Source: Candidatus Saccharimonadota bacterium (GTDB lineage Bacteria > Patescibacteriota > Saccharimonadia > Saccharimonadales > UBA4665). From it: a stretch of DNA of 64,000 nucleotides. Position numbers and translations under genes: made by a program. The stretch lies in assembly GCA_028289245.1 (NCBI GenBank), contig JAQGGT010000006.1:208948-272947 (forward strand), given 5' to 3'. Within the stretch, counting starts at the first letter, position 1, and each line of letters begins with the position of its first letter. The notes under the pieces were generated by a model. That model was not told the DNA's origin. It saw only the letters and a list, made by a program, of their open reading frames with translations, and did not search any database. Shown in pieces: positions 51,052 through 59,196 of the stretch.

Positions 51052-51345
51052 TCAGGATGGTTCCTCCGTGGTTGGCGGTTCGCTGGGTGGGTCAGGTGTT
51101 GGTGCGGGTGGTGCATCACGGACGACCTTCTTGAGGTGACGACGTCTCAGCCAGAAAAAGATTCCGGTAAACAGCGCGTACCAGCCCAAGGCGTTCGCGA
51201 ACAGGATGCCGCGGAACTCGTGCATCGCGATGATCAGTTCGATCAGGAACGCCATCTGTACGGCGTACATCGCGAACTGGTACCAGCGGCAGGTGGCACA
51301 GGTGTTGGTGTTGTGCTGCTGCGTTTGCGGCTTGGTGGTAGTCAC
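51052..51345 (-). CDS. cassette L second protein, CxxC membrane protein
   Basis: 97 aa from GTG 51345 with AGGAG 4 nt upstream. TCATCRWYQ (CxxC), two helices (FAMYAVQMAFLIELIIAM; NALGWYALFTGIFFWL), a basic segment and a Pro/Glu tail (APPAPTPDPPSEPP). Starts 7 bp after the preceding cistron. Confidence 0.72.
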   Translation of the reverse strand: MTTTKPQTQQHNTNTCATCRWYQFAMYAVQMAFLIELIIAMHEFRGILFANALGWYALFTGIFFWLRRRHLKKVVRDAPPAPTPDPPSEPPTTEEPS

Positions 51346-51352
51346 GATGCTC

Positions 51353-51574
51353 CTAGTGGTAGCCGTGGTGGTTGGGATGAGCGCGTGGACTCGGGTCCAG
51401 CGCGTGGGACACGGTCAACCAGATGGTGCCGACAGTGCCGGCCCCGAACATGATTCCGACCCCAATGTCGACTCCGAGGTCGTCGATCGGACTTGCCACG
51501 AAGGCTCCGTAGAGCAGCAGCGACAGCAAGGCCAGGCAGATCAGCATCAGATTGCTGCGGCACTGAGAACACAT
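51353..51574 (-). CDS. cassette L first protein, CxxC membrane protein
   Basis: 73 aa from ATG 51574 with TGGAG upstream. MCSQCRSN followed by two helices (LMLICLALLSLLLYGAFVA; IGVGIMFGAGTVGTIWLTV) and a His-rich end (HPNHHGYH). Same layout as the cassette K protein. Confidence 0.72.
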   Translation of the reverse strand: MCSQCRSNLMLICLALLSLLLYGAFVASPIDDLGVDIGVGIMFGAGTVGTIWLTVSHALDPSPRAHPNHHGYH

Positions 51575-51650
51575 GATGTATCTCCAGGGTGTGAGTTGGT
51601 TTACTTGTCGAGGTGCGAAAACTGAGCCGGGCCCAATAATCTACCATATT
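51575..51650 (-). promoter_or_regulatory. cassette L promoter and leader (class 2)
   Basis: GACATAATATGG probable -10 region, hairpin TTGGGC/GCTCAG (compensatory change relative to cassette K), then GCACCTCGACAAGTAAAC, the closing segment. Confidence 0.65.
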
Positions 51651-51668
51651 ATGTCATAAAATAATCAG

Positions 51669-51784
51669 TTCGCCAAAAGTTTGGAGCGCGTCCAAAATTT
51701 TGGTGAAGTGACAAGTAAACGGGGCGGGCGAGAGGGAGTGGGAAGCGAGAAAAAATCCTCAGCAACGTTGTCCACTCCCTCTCG
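51669..51784 (-). other. cassette M 3' element (type gamma) and tail hairpin
   Basis: Stem CGAGAGGGAGTGG (51772-51784 side) with CCACTCCCTCTCG (51729-51741 side), then CGTTTACTTGTC (51710-51721), a 12-nt perfect complement of the leader (52114-52125). Tail hairpin 51669-51708 with CCAAAATT, TTGGA/TCCAA, ACTTTTGG. Confidence 0.72.
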
Positions 51785-51829
51785 AAGCCCTCGTACTCCC
51801 ACGGAATTACCGGATAGTGCTCATGATGA

Positions 51830-52087
51830 CTAGCTTGCGGCAGCCTTGGACATGATGAATCCGGCAAACTTCCACAAGCCGTACCACAGCAAGCCGACCG
51901 CGACAGGCCCGGTGGGGGCCAGGAGGCAAGCCAGCAGAAGGTTGTCGAACAAGAAGTTGTACGTGAAGGCCGTTGCGTTGTAGATGACTCCCGTGACGAT
52001 CAGGAACGCAAAAGTGAGCACACACACTTCGAGCTGGCTGAACCTGTTGCGCTTGATGGTGTTGGTGATTGCGGTTGTCAGGGCCAT
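51830..52087 (-). CDS. cassette M small membrane protein
   Basis: 85 aa from ATG 52087 (MALTTAITNTIKRN). Helices VCVLTFAFLIVTGVIYNATAF and LLLACLLAPTGPVAVGLLWYG. The ribosome-binding site is weak (TTGGA). Family unknown; size and topology resemble the proteins of cassettes K and L but there is no CxxC. Confidence 0.65.
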   Translation of the reverse strand: MALTTAITNTIKRNRFSQLEVCVLTFAFLIVTGVIYNATAFTYNFLFDNLLLACLLAPTGPVAVGLLWYGLWKFAGFIMSKAAAS

Positions 52088-52193
52088 TGGAGGTCCAATC
52101 TGAGAGAGTAGGGCGTTTACTTGTCGAGGTGCGTGAACCGAGCAGATGCTCAATTAACACCCATACTATAACACAAGCGTTATAAAAATACAA
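52088..52193 (-). promoter_or_regulatory. cassette M promoter and leader (class 2)
   Basis: TTGTAT (52188-52193), 17-bp spacer, TATAGT (52165-52170). Leader hairpin GGTG/CACC, AATT/GGTT and GAGC ATCT GCTC, then GCACCTCGACAAGTAAACG. Confidence 0.72.
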
Positions 52194-52206
52194 GTGGCGA
52201 GAGGAG

Positions 52207-53727
52207 TTAGACTTCGTGGAGGACGGTGATCTGGGCGCCGAGGCTATTGAGGCGTTCGGCGAGGTCTTCATAGCCGCGCTGGATGGTGTAGATGTTACGC
52301 AGGATGCTGGTGCCGTTGGCGGCAAGCATGCCGATAAGCAGCAGCGAGGCCGGGCGCAGGGCAGGTGGGCAAACGACGTCGGCCACTGTGAAACGCGTCG
52401 GGCCAGTGATGTAGACGCGGTGCGGGTCGGCCAGTTCGACTTGGGCGCCGATTTTGGTCAGCTCGGTGTAGTAGATAGCCCGGTTTTCGTACATCCAGTC
52501 GTGGATCAGGGTGCGACCTTTGGCGACGGCGGCGATCGGCACGAAGTAGGGCAGGTTGTCGGCGTTGAGGCCAGGGAAGGGCAGGGAATGGATTTTGTCG
52601 GTTAGGGCGCGCAGTTGGCCATTGTGCTTGTGGATGGTCAGATCGACGAGGTCGGTTTGGCCATTAACGGCTTTGTAGCGCGGGGTTTGGTCGACTTCGA
52701 GGCCCATTTTTTCGAGCTTGAGCAGCTCGAGCGACATAAACTCGATGGGGACGCGGCGAATAGTGATTTCGGAGTCGGTAGTGACGGCAGCTGAGGTGAA
52801 GAACATCGCCTCGATGGGGTCTTCGCTCGGGGCGAAGGTAACGTTTTTCTTGATCATGGGAACGCCGGTGACGGTCATTTTACTGGTGCCGATGCCCTCG
52901 ATCTGGACGCCGAGTTTTTGGAGGTAGAAGCAAACTTCTTGGACGGAATAGTTGGCACTGGCGAACTCGATAAAGGTCTGTCCTTCGGTGCGGGCAGCGG
53001 CCATCAGGGCGTTTTCGGTGACAGTATCGCCGGGTTCGTAGAGCGTCAGGCGGCCGGCTGGTTTTTTGGAAACACTGACGTTGTAGTGGCCGGACTTAGC
53101 GAGAATGTCGACGCCGAAGTTTTCTAGCGCATAGAGATGCGGCTCGACGGTACGGGTGCCAAGCTTGCAACCGCCGGCGTAGGGAATGCGGAATTCAGTT
53201 TCGTCGTGCATCATCGAGCCGATCATCATCAGCACGGAGCGAGTTTTGCGGGCCGATTTGGCGTTCATGTGGTCGAGCTTAAGCTTGGCCGGGCGACGGA
53301 TCTCGATGTCGTTGCCGGGCAGCCATTTAATGCTGACGCCCATGCTTTCCAGGACTTCGATAATACGGTAGACCTCTTCGATACGCGGGAAGGCTTTGAA
53401 GGTGGTCACGCCGTGGTTGAGCAGACTGGCGCAGAGCAAGCCGACGGCGGCATTTTTGCTGGTTTTGAGGGTAATCTCACCCTTGAGTTCGTGGCCGCCT
53501 TCGATGCGGAGGTTGGTGGCGCCACCATTGACGCTAATTAAGGGCTTGTTGAGGACGTCACTAATTCGGCCCAGCATTTCCAGACTAAGATTTTGCCGAC
53601 CGTGCTCGATACGGTTAACGGCGGATTGGGAAGTTTTGAGCCGCGAAGCGAACTCTAATTGGGTGAGGCCGCGCTCTTGGCGGACTTGGGCAACGAGTTG
53701 CCCAATCTTTTCATTGGCGTCTGACAT
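52207..53727 (-). CDS. murA: XRE-type HTH fused to MurA (UDP-GlcNAc enolpyruvyl transferase)
   Basis: 506 aa. Residues 1-65 form a Cro/C1-type helix-turn-helix (LVAQVRQERGLTQLEFASRL, KTSQSAVNRIEHGRQNLSLE). The rest is an EPSP-synthase/MurA fold with KNAAVGLLCASLL (K-N substrate residues), AGGCKLGTR (Cys ~187 in the fosfomycin-sensitive position), and ALRPASLLLIGMLAANGTS. MurA starts peptidoglycan synthesis. The fused regulator suggests autoregulation; a 12-bp palindrome sits at its own promoter. TATAAT ends 8 nt before the ATG. Confidence 0.93.
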   Translation of the reverse strand: MSDANEKIGQLVAQVRQERGLTQLEFASRLKTSQSAVNRIEHGRQNLSLEMLGRISDVLNKPLISVNGGATNLRIEGGHELKGEITLKTSKNAAVGLLCASLLNHGVTTFKAFPRIEEVYRIIEVLESMGVSIKWLPGNDIEIRRPAKLKLDHMNAKSARKTRSVLMMIGSMMHDETEFRIPYAGGCKLGTRTVEPHLYALENFGVDILAKSGHYNVSVSKKPAGRLTLYEPGDTVTENALMAAARTEGQTFIEFASANYSVQEVCFYLQKLGVQIEGIGTSKMTVTGVPMIKKNVTFAPSEDPIEAMFFTSAAVTTDSEITIRRVPIEFMSLELLKLEKMGLEVDQTPRYKAVNGQTDLVDLTIHKHNGQLRALTDKIHSLPFPGLNADNLPYFVPIAAVAKGRTLIHDWMYENRAIYYTELTKIGAQVELADPHRVYITGPTRFTVADVVCPPALRPASLLLIGMLAANGTSILRNIYTIQRGYEDLAERLNSLGAQITVLHEV

Positions 53728-53735
53728 ATCTATGT

Positions 53736-53752
53736 ATTATATCACATGTGAT
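53736..53752 (-). promoter_or_regulatory. murA -10 box with overlapping palindromic operator
   Basis: Minus TATAAT at 53736-53741 and the perfect palindrome ATCACATGTGAT at 53741-53752 just upstream and touching it. A likely binding site for the HTH domain of the gene's own product (inference). Confidence 0.55.
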
Positions 53753-53764
53753 GTCAAATGTGGA

Positions 53765-54766
53765 CTATTCAAAGACAAAATAGTCGAAAGCGACGTTCGC
53801 GCCGGCTGGCGGTGGCGTCGCGTCGCAGATGCTAAAGCTCGCGGTGGTGCGAGTAACGTAGTAGTCGATGGCACCGGCATCGGAGCCGACCGGCGTAATG
53901 AGCACCCGTGGCGTGTTGTTGTACTTCTTAGAAAAATTAATGGTGGCAAAACAGCCGGCCGCCGGGCCAGTACCAATGTTGACGGCCAAAGTGCCACCAG
54001 TGTCAGAGCCGCTGTTGCTCGCTGTGCCGCCGCTGCCAAGGGCTGGGCCGTTGGCTTTGCTCGGCGTTGGGCCGCCGGCTACGATGTGGTTAGTCAGCGT
54101 TAAGTCGCCATTAAGCTGGAGGCTGTTGACGCTAATCTGCGTGGCCGTTAGGGCGCCGCCAAAGCTACCGGCGCCGGAGACTTGGAGGCTTTTTTGGACC
54201 GTCAGGGCGCCTTGGAGGTTGCTGTCGCCGCCGACGCTGAGGTTTTTGTTGGCCTGCAGTGAGTCGGCGCTGGCGGCACCTGAAACATTGAGAGCACTGA
54301 GTGTCGTGTCACCGGCGACTTGTAATGAGCCAGCAATCTCAGCCGCGCCGCGTACCAGGATTTGGCCAGCAAATACGGCGTTGGACTGCACGCTCAAGGT
54401 TTGTTTCGCATCGCCGACGCTGGCATCACTACTGGCGAGACTGTCGAGGGCAGCTTGATTGAGGGTGGTGCTGGTAATAGTGGTTTTGACGCTTTTTTTC
54501 TGGGCCTGGAAGTACGAGATGATTACCAGTCCGGCACCGACGGTCAATATAAATAAGAAAATAATTAAATATAGATTGAACTTTTTGAGCAGGCCTTTAA
54601 TGCCGCCACCACCTCGTTTGGGTGGCGGTGTAGCTGGCGCCTCGCTGGCCGAGGTGGTTTTGTCCGGTTGGCTTTCTAAGTCGGGACCCTCAAGCGAGTT
54701 CTCATCGTCTTCTGGCTCGGCCGGCGGCGTGGCGTTTGCGGGTGGTGTTTGGTTGTTTGTGTCCAT
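53765..54766 (-). CDS. membrane-anchored beta-solenoid surface protein
   Basis: 333 aa. Disordered Pro/Glu/Thr-rich cytoplasmic N-terminus (~1-60), one helix (LYLIIFLFILTVGAGLVIISYF), then repeated short strands with alternating hydrophobics (AEIAGSLQVAGDTTLSALNV; SGAASADSLQANKNLSVGGD) typical of a right-handed beta helix, and a C-terminal globular domain (PRVLITPVGSDAGAIDYYVT). Resembles phage-tail-like or CPR surface fibres. Divergent from the secreted locus. Confidence 0.75.
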   Translation of the reverse strand: MDTNNQTPPANATPPAEPEDDENSLEGPDLESQPDKTTSASEAPATPPPKRGGGGIKGLLKKFNLYLIIFLFILTVGAGLVIISYFQAQKKSVKTTITSTTLNQAALDSLASSDASVGDAKQTLSVQSNAVFAGQILVRGAAEIAGSLQVAGDTTLSALNVSGAASADSLQANKNLSVGGDSNLQGALTVQKSLQVSGAGSFGGALTATQISVNSLQLNGDLTLTNHIVAGGPTPSKANGPALGSGGTASNSGSDTGGTLAVNIGTGPAAGCFATINFSKKYNNTPRVLITPVGSDAGAIDYYVTRTTASFSICDATPPPAGANVAFDYFVFE

Positions 54767-54874
54767 ATCACTGCATTTTTAGGCAATTTGCTCACTTTAT
54801 AATACCCGAAAACTGCTTCAACCGTAAACGGTTTGCCATTTTGGTCATTTTGATGGAAAATATGAGAGAACGAT

Positions 54875-55609
54875 ATGCGTGCCTGGAAACAAACATCAAA
54901 ACTGTTGCTAACCGTGCTCTTGGTCTTTGCCATGCCTGCTTCGGCTGCCGGTGACACCTCGAGTTCGACGAACTATCAAGTGACTGAGACCTTCTTTGGG
55001 TCGGGTGGCGAATTACAAGCCTGCTCGAGCCAATATTGCTCGAAGCAGTCGGCCGGTGAGTTGTCGGTGGGCAATACAAGCAGCGGAAACTACCAAGCGC
55101 AAGCCGGTTTCAATACCAACCGTGAGCCATACATCGAGTTTACCGTCGACACCTCGAGCATCGACCTCGGCGAAATTAGGCCGGGTGTTACAAAGACCGC
55201 CACCGCCACTTTTAGTATTAAGACCTACCTCGCTAATGGCTACACGGTGACCACTGTTTCTGACCCCCCCACCAATGGTGCTCACGCCCTCACCCCGATC
55301 GCCGTTCCGAGTGCTTCAAGCGCTGGCACCGAGCAGTTTGGTATCAACCTAGCGGCGAACACTGCTCCGGCCACTTTTGGTGCGGTGCCAGCTCAAGACG
55401 CCGATCCCACTTTTAGCTTCGGTATCGCCACTACCGATTACAGCACAGCCAACCTCTACAAGTACCATAAGGGTGATGTCATCGCCCAATCCAACCAGAG
55501 TACCAGCTACACTCACTACACGATCTCCTACTTATTTAATATTAGTAACGTCACGCCCGGCGGTGCTTACTCAATGAACCATGACCTGGTGGCGACTTCG
55601 ACTTTTTAA
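54875..55609 (+). CDS. secreted surface protein 1
   Basis: 244 aa. Signal peptide (TSKLLLTVLLVFAMPASAA), Ser/Thr-rich N-terminal part, then YIEFTVDTSSIDLGEIRPGVTKTATATF and a WxL-like ending (HYTISYLFNISNVTPGGAYS ... LVATSTF). Repeats the C-terminal pattern of the next two genes. Probably forms part of a surface layer or fibre. Confidence 0.75.
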   Translation: MRAWKQTSKLLLTVLLVFAMPASAAGDTSSSTNYQVTETFFGSGGELQACSSQYCSKQSAGELSVGNTSSGNYQAQAGFNTNREPYIEFTVDTSSIDLGEIRPGVTKTATATFSIKTYLANGYTVTTVSDPPTNGAHALTPIAVPSASSAGTEQFGINLAANTAPATFGAVPAQDADPTFSFGIATTDYSTANLYKYHKGDVIAQSNQSTSYTHYTISYLFNISNVTPGGAYSMNHDLVATSTF

Positions 55610-55701
55610 AGCTGTGGATAAGTCACCGAACGGTGAGTTGCACAGTAAGCATGAGCGTGGTACGATAGCGGAAGAAATATCTAAAAAACCAAAAAGAATA
55701 A

Positions 55702-57036
55702 ATGAAAATTAAGCAAGCGCTCAGTCAGATTGCGACCAACACCTCTGCCTTACGAAGAAGTAGTTACTTCTTTGCCATTATGGTGGTGTTGTTCGCAGTG
55801 GTGGCACCGATGATACAACCGCACCTATCGTCAGCGGCCCAATTGACGACGCGTGAAATCACCTTGAGTGACTCCGGGAAGTCCGGCGGCTCAATCACCT
55901 CGGGCGTGGGAAGTGGTGCCGATGTAACCTACGAGGTGAAGATGACCTTGCTTAGCAGTGCCAACAGTATGGTTATCGACTTTTGTTCTAACGACCCGAT
56001 CATTGGCGACTCCTGCACCGTACCAACTGGCTTTACAACCGCTGGTGTTGGCCTAGCCGGGGTAACCGGCGGGGGTGACATCGAAGGTACCGGCTGGTCA
56101 GCGACTTCAGCCAACTCTGGCGGTGCCGTCAAAATTGCTAAAGGCTCCGGTACGACGGCCGGCGCTGGTGTCCAGAAGTTTGACCTTACCCACATCACTA
56201 ACCCTAGCGTTAATGGCACCTTCTATGCCCGTATCTACACCTACGCTGGTACCGACTTTGGTGCTGCCGCTGGTACGGCTTGGACCGGCCCGGACAGCGC
56301 CACTCACACCGTCGGTACGTATGTGGACTACGGTGGTGTGGCTCTCAGTATCAACCAGATCATTACCATCACCGCTCGCGTCCAGGAAACCTTAGCCTTC
56401 TGTGTTTCCGGCGCCGATACGGCAACTTGGGGAACGATTGGTTCGGTAGACCCCGACTGTGCCTCAGCCGAAGCAGCCACCGCGCCGGCGCTGGTTCTCG
56501 GCCATGGTTCGCCGACGCCGACCTTGAATGACCAACAGATCGATACAGCTGACGCCTATTCGCAAGTATCGAGCAATGCAACCACCGGTGTGTCGATCGC
56601 CATGCGCAATAGCAATACGAACTGTGGTGGCCTGAGCGCAGACGGTGGTGTCACCTGTGGTATCCCACCGGTGGGCGGCCACAATGCGCTTGCCACACTT
56701 ACGGCAGGTGCCGCCGGTTTCGGCGTTGGCGTTCATGATGGCGTCGCTGCTGCCGGTGGTACAGGCGCCATGAATTCCGACCCGAACTATACCTACGCCG
56801 CTGGTACCGGCTCACCGATTACGTCCGAAAGCTTCGGCATGGATGCCGACACGAGTACCACGCCGCCTGAAGATGCCGGCAGTGTCACCAGCGAATTCGG
56901 TGATGTCGTCGCCGCTTCGACCGCTCCAATGTTCCGCGTCAACAACCAGTACACCTTTGGTGCCACTACTTCGCTGACCACCCCGGCCGGTCTCTACGTT
57001 GCTAACATCGACTTGATCGCCACCGGTCACTTCTAG
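55702..57036 (+). CDS. secreted surface protein 2
   Basis: 444 aa. Signal peptide (YFFAIMVVLFAVVAPMIQPHLSSAA), ITLSDSGKSGG start of a beta domain, a Gly-rich central region with NCGGLSADGGVTCG and a C-terminal FRVNNQYTF ... LYVANIDLIATGHF. Secreted WxL-like paralogue; 12 bp before the third. Confidence 0.75.
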   Translation: MKIKQALSQIATNTSALRRSSYFFAIMVVLFAVVAPMIQPHLSSAAQLTTREITLSDSGKSGGSITSGVGSGADVTYEVKMTLLSSANSMVIDFCSNDPIIGDSCTVPTGFTTAGVGLAGVTGGGDIEGTGWSATSANSGGAVKIAKGSGTTAGAGVQKFDLTHITNPSVNGTFYARIYTYAGTDFGAAAGTAWTGPDSATHTVGTYVDYGGVALSINQIITITARVQETLAFCVSGADTATWGTIGSVDPDCASAEAATAPALVLGHGSPTPTLNDQQIDTADAYSQVSSNATTGVSIAMRNSNTNCGGLSADGGVTCGIPPVGGHNALATLTAGAAGFGVGVHDGVAAAGGTGAMNSDPNYTYAAGTGSPITSESFGMDADTSTTPPEDAGSVTSEFGDVVAASTAPMFRVNNQYTFGATTSLTTPAGLYVANIDLIATGHF

Positions 57037-57047
57037 GCCACAAATGA

Positions 57048-58106
57048 ATGGCTCTCAACGTCAAAAAGTTTACGCATAAGCAAGCTGTTTATGCTGCGGC
57101 CGCCCTCACCGTAGTACTGTCGCTATTTACAGTGTTAGCTCCTGCCAATGGTGCCTTTCTTGGCCCGCGTAGTATTACGCTCAGTAGCAGCGTTGCCGGA
57201 GCAACGGCTACGCACGCGCTACGCTTTACGCTTAGTACTGCTGGCTCGATCGGTTCGATCCAGATTCTGTATTGTGCCAGCAGCCCGCTCATCGGGGAGG
57301 TCTGTACGCCCCCAACTGGTTTAACGACTGCCGGCGCAAGCTTGAGCTCCCAAACGGGCCAGACCGGCTTCTCGATACTCGGTGGCTCGCCAAATAATGA
57401 GATTATCCTGACCCGGCCACCGGCGGCAGCCTCGGCGGGCGTGGTGAGCTACAGCTTTGATAATGTCGTCAACCCGTCGACTGCTACTTCGTATTACGTT
57501 CGTATTTTTACCTACGCTTCGACCGACGCCACGGGCAGCTATAGCGACTATGGTGGCTTGGCGTTTGCCATCAATAACAATGTGTCGGTCAGTGCTACGG
57601 TGCCGCCGTATCTAATCTTCTGTGCCGCCGTAACTATCCCGACCTTTGATTGCATGAACGCTACGGGTAACAATCTCGATTTCGGCGAGCTGTCTTCGGT
57701 GCAATCGAAGCAGGCCACCTCCCAGATGATGGCCACCACTAATGGTAAAAGCGGCTATAGCATCTTACTTAGCGGCACGACGATGACCAGCGGTAATGAT
57801 GTCATCGACGCTTTGGCAACGAGCGATGTGTCGCGGCCGGGCGTGTCACAATTTGGTCTCAATTTGCGGGCCAATTCGTCGCCGGCCATTGGCGCCGATG
57901 CCACCGGTCCGGGTACGGCCAGTCCAACGGCCAATTACGGCCAAGCCAACTTTTATCGATTTGGCCCCAACGAAGCCGTCGCCGGCAACCCGATACCAGA
58001 CCTTACCCGCCGCTATACCGTGACGTACGTAGTGAACGTTCCCAAGGACCAGCCGGCCGGAGTCTATGCCAGTACGGTAACCTATGTCTGCCTAGCAAAC
58101 TTCTAG
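57048..58106 (+). CDS. secreted surface protein 3
   Basis: 352 aa. Signal peptide (AVYAAAALTVVLSLFTVLAPANGA), RSITLSSSVAGATATHALRF (same opening as protein 2), and a C-terminal RRYTVTYVVNVPKDQPAGVY then STVTYVCLANF. The overall plan is like WxL-domain proteins that bind peptidoglycan non-covalently. Confidence 0.77.
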   Translation: MALNVKKFTHKQAVYAAAALTVVLSLFTVLAPANGAFLGPRSITLSSSVAGATATHALRFTLSTAGSIGSIQILYCASSPLIGEVCTPPTGLTTAGASLSSQTGQTGFSILGGSPNNEIILTRPPAAASAGVVSYSFDNVVNPSTATSYYVRIFTYASTDATGSYSDYGGLAFAINNNVSVSATVPPYLIFCAAVTIPTFDCMNATGNNLDFGELSSVQSKQATSQMMATTNGKSGYSILLSGTTMTSGNDVIDALATSDVSRPGVSQFGLNLRANSSPAIGADATGPGTASPTANYGQANFYRFGPNEAVAGNPIPDLTRRYTVTYVVNVPKDQPAGVYASTVTYVCLANF

Positions 58107-58191
58107 ACGGCTTGCGGCTCGACGGGTATTATTGGAAAAAGAGCATAAATTTGGTATCATTACCGTAAGCGAAACATAAGGGGAAACAGAA

Positions 58192-59187
58192 ATGTCTCAT
58201 AAAAACATCTGGCGACCGGCATTATTGCTGCTGACGCTAGCTGTTATAGTTGCCTCAAGCCTACCGGCGAATGCCAAGGCGGCCGCTGGCGCCAACGGTA
58301 TCCGTTTGTCCCCCGTGCGCACCGATCTGACGGTGGCGCCTGGCCAATCGCAGACGGTTAATATTACCGTCACCAACATTACTGCCGATAGCTCCGACCT
58401 CGGCGCAAGTATTAATGACTTCACGGCCCGCGATGAGAGCGGCCAGCCGGCGATTGCCTTTGCCGGCGACCCAGCGGCGGTCTCCAAACATGGCCTCAAA
58501 AAGTACGTCAGCGCCATACCAAACTTTACGCTCGCCTCCGGGCAGCAGAAAAACATCGCCGTTAAGATCACGATGCCCGCTAATGCCCCCGGTGGCGGCT
58601 ACTTTGGGGCTATCTGTATCGCCCCAGCGGGCACTTTAGGCGACTCCGGCCGCAACGTCTATCTGGCCGGTAGCGTCTGTTCACTGATTATTGTGACCGT
58701 CCCCGGTGACGTCACCAGTAAATTAACGATTGCCAGCTTCGACACTCGCCGTAAGGATGACACCAAAAGCCTATTCACTAGCCGTAAAGGTGTGGACGGG
58801 GTAGTTCGCTTCCAGAACTCCGGCGATATCCAGGAACAACCGTTTGGCAAAATCACCCTTAAGAATCGTTCCGGTAAAACACTCGCTACCTATGAGATCA
58901 ACAACACTGATCCACGGGGTAATGTCCTGCCCGATAGTATCCGCAAATTCACCGTACCCCTTGATAAGGTCGGCTCTTTTGGCATTTATAAACTCGAAGG
59001 TAACTTCGGCTATGGCTCCAACGGTCAGCTACTCACCGCTAGTACCACTTTCTATGTCATTCCGACTGCTGCCATCCTGGGCTTTATCGCACTGGTGCTG
59101 GTAGTTGCCTTCATCATCTTTGTACTGCCGCGCCTGATTAGCCGCTACAACCAGTGGGTTATTCGCCAGGCCCGGGGCCGCCGATAA
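58192..59187 (+). CDS. DUF916-like surface protein with C-terminal membrane anchor
   Basis: 331 aa. Signal peptide; SPVRTDLTVAPGQSQTVNITVTN and APGGGYFGAICIAPA give a pair of Ig-like domains like DUF916 proteins that accompany WxL proteins in Gram-positives. C-terminal helix AAILGFIALVLVVAFIIFVL and a basic tail. Same operon as the three secreted proteins and the PKD-type protein. Confidence 0.78.
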   Translation: MSHKNIWRPALLLLTLAVIVASSLPANAKAAAGANGIRLSPVRTDLTVAPGQSQTVNITVTNITADSSDLGASINDFTARDESGQPAIAFAGDPAAVSKHGLKKYVSAIPNFTLASGQQKNIAVKITMPANAPGGGYFGAICIAPAGTLGDSGRNVYLAGSVCSLIIVTVPGDVTSKLTIASFDTRRKDDTKSLFTSRKGVDGVVRFQNSGDIQEQPFGKITLKNRSGKTLATYEINNTDPRGNVLPDSIRKFTVPLDKVGSFGIYKLEGNFGYGSNGQLLTASTTFYVIPTAAILGFIALVLVVAFIIFVLPRLISRYNQWVIRQARGRR

Positions 59188-59196
59188 TCGATCGCC

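Noticed and set aside
32400-52200. Integron cassette array
   Set aside because: No integrase, no attC-like R'/R'' sites with GTTRRRY; the cassettes have their own promoters.
32400-52200. Identity with Obelisk RNAs
   Set aside because: Hammerheads are shared in type only; no encoded protein resembles Oblins as far as I can tell, and the units are DNA-encoded with promoters.
53210-53230. TCATCAGC within murA
   Set aside because: Chance core match in coding sequence with no stems.
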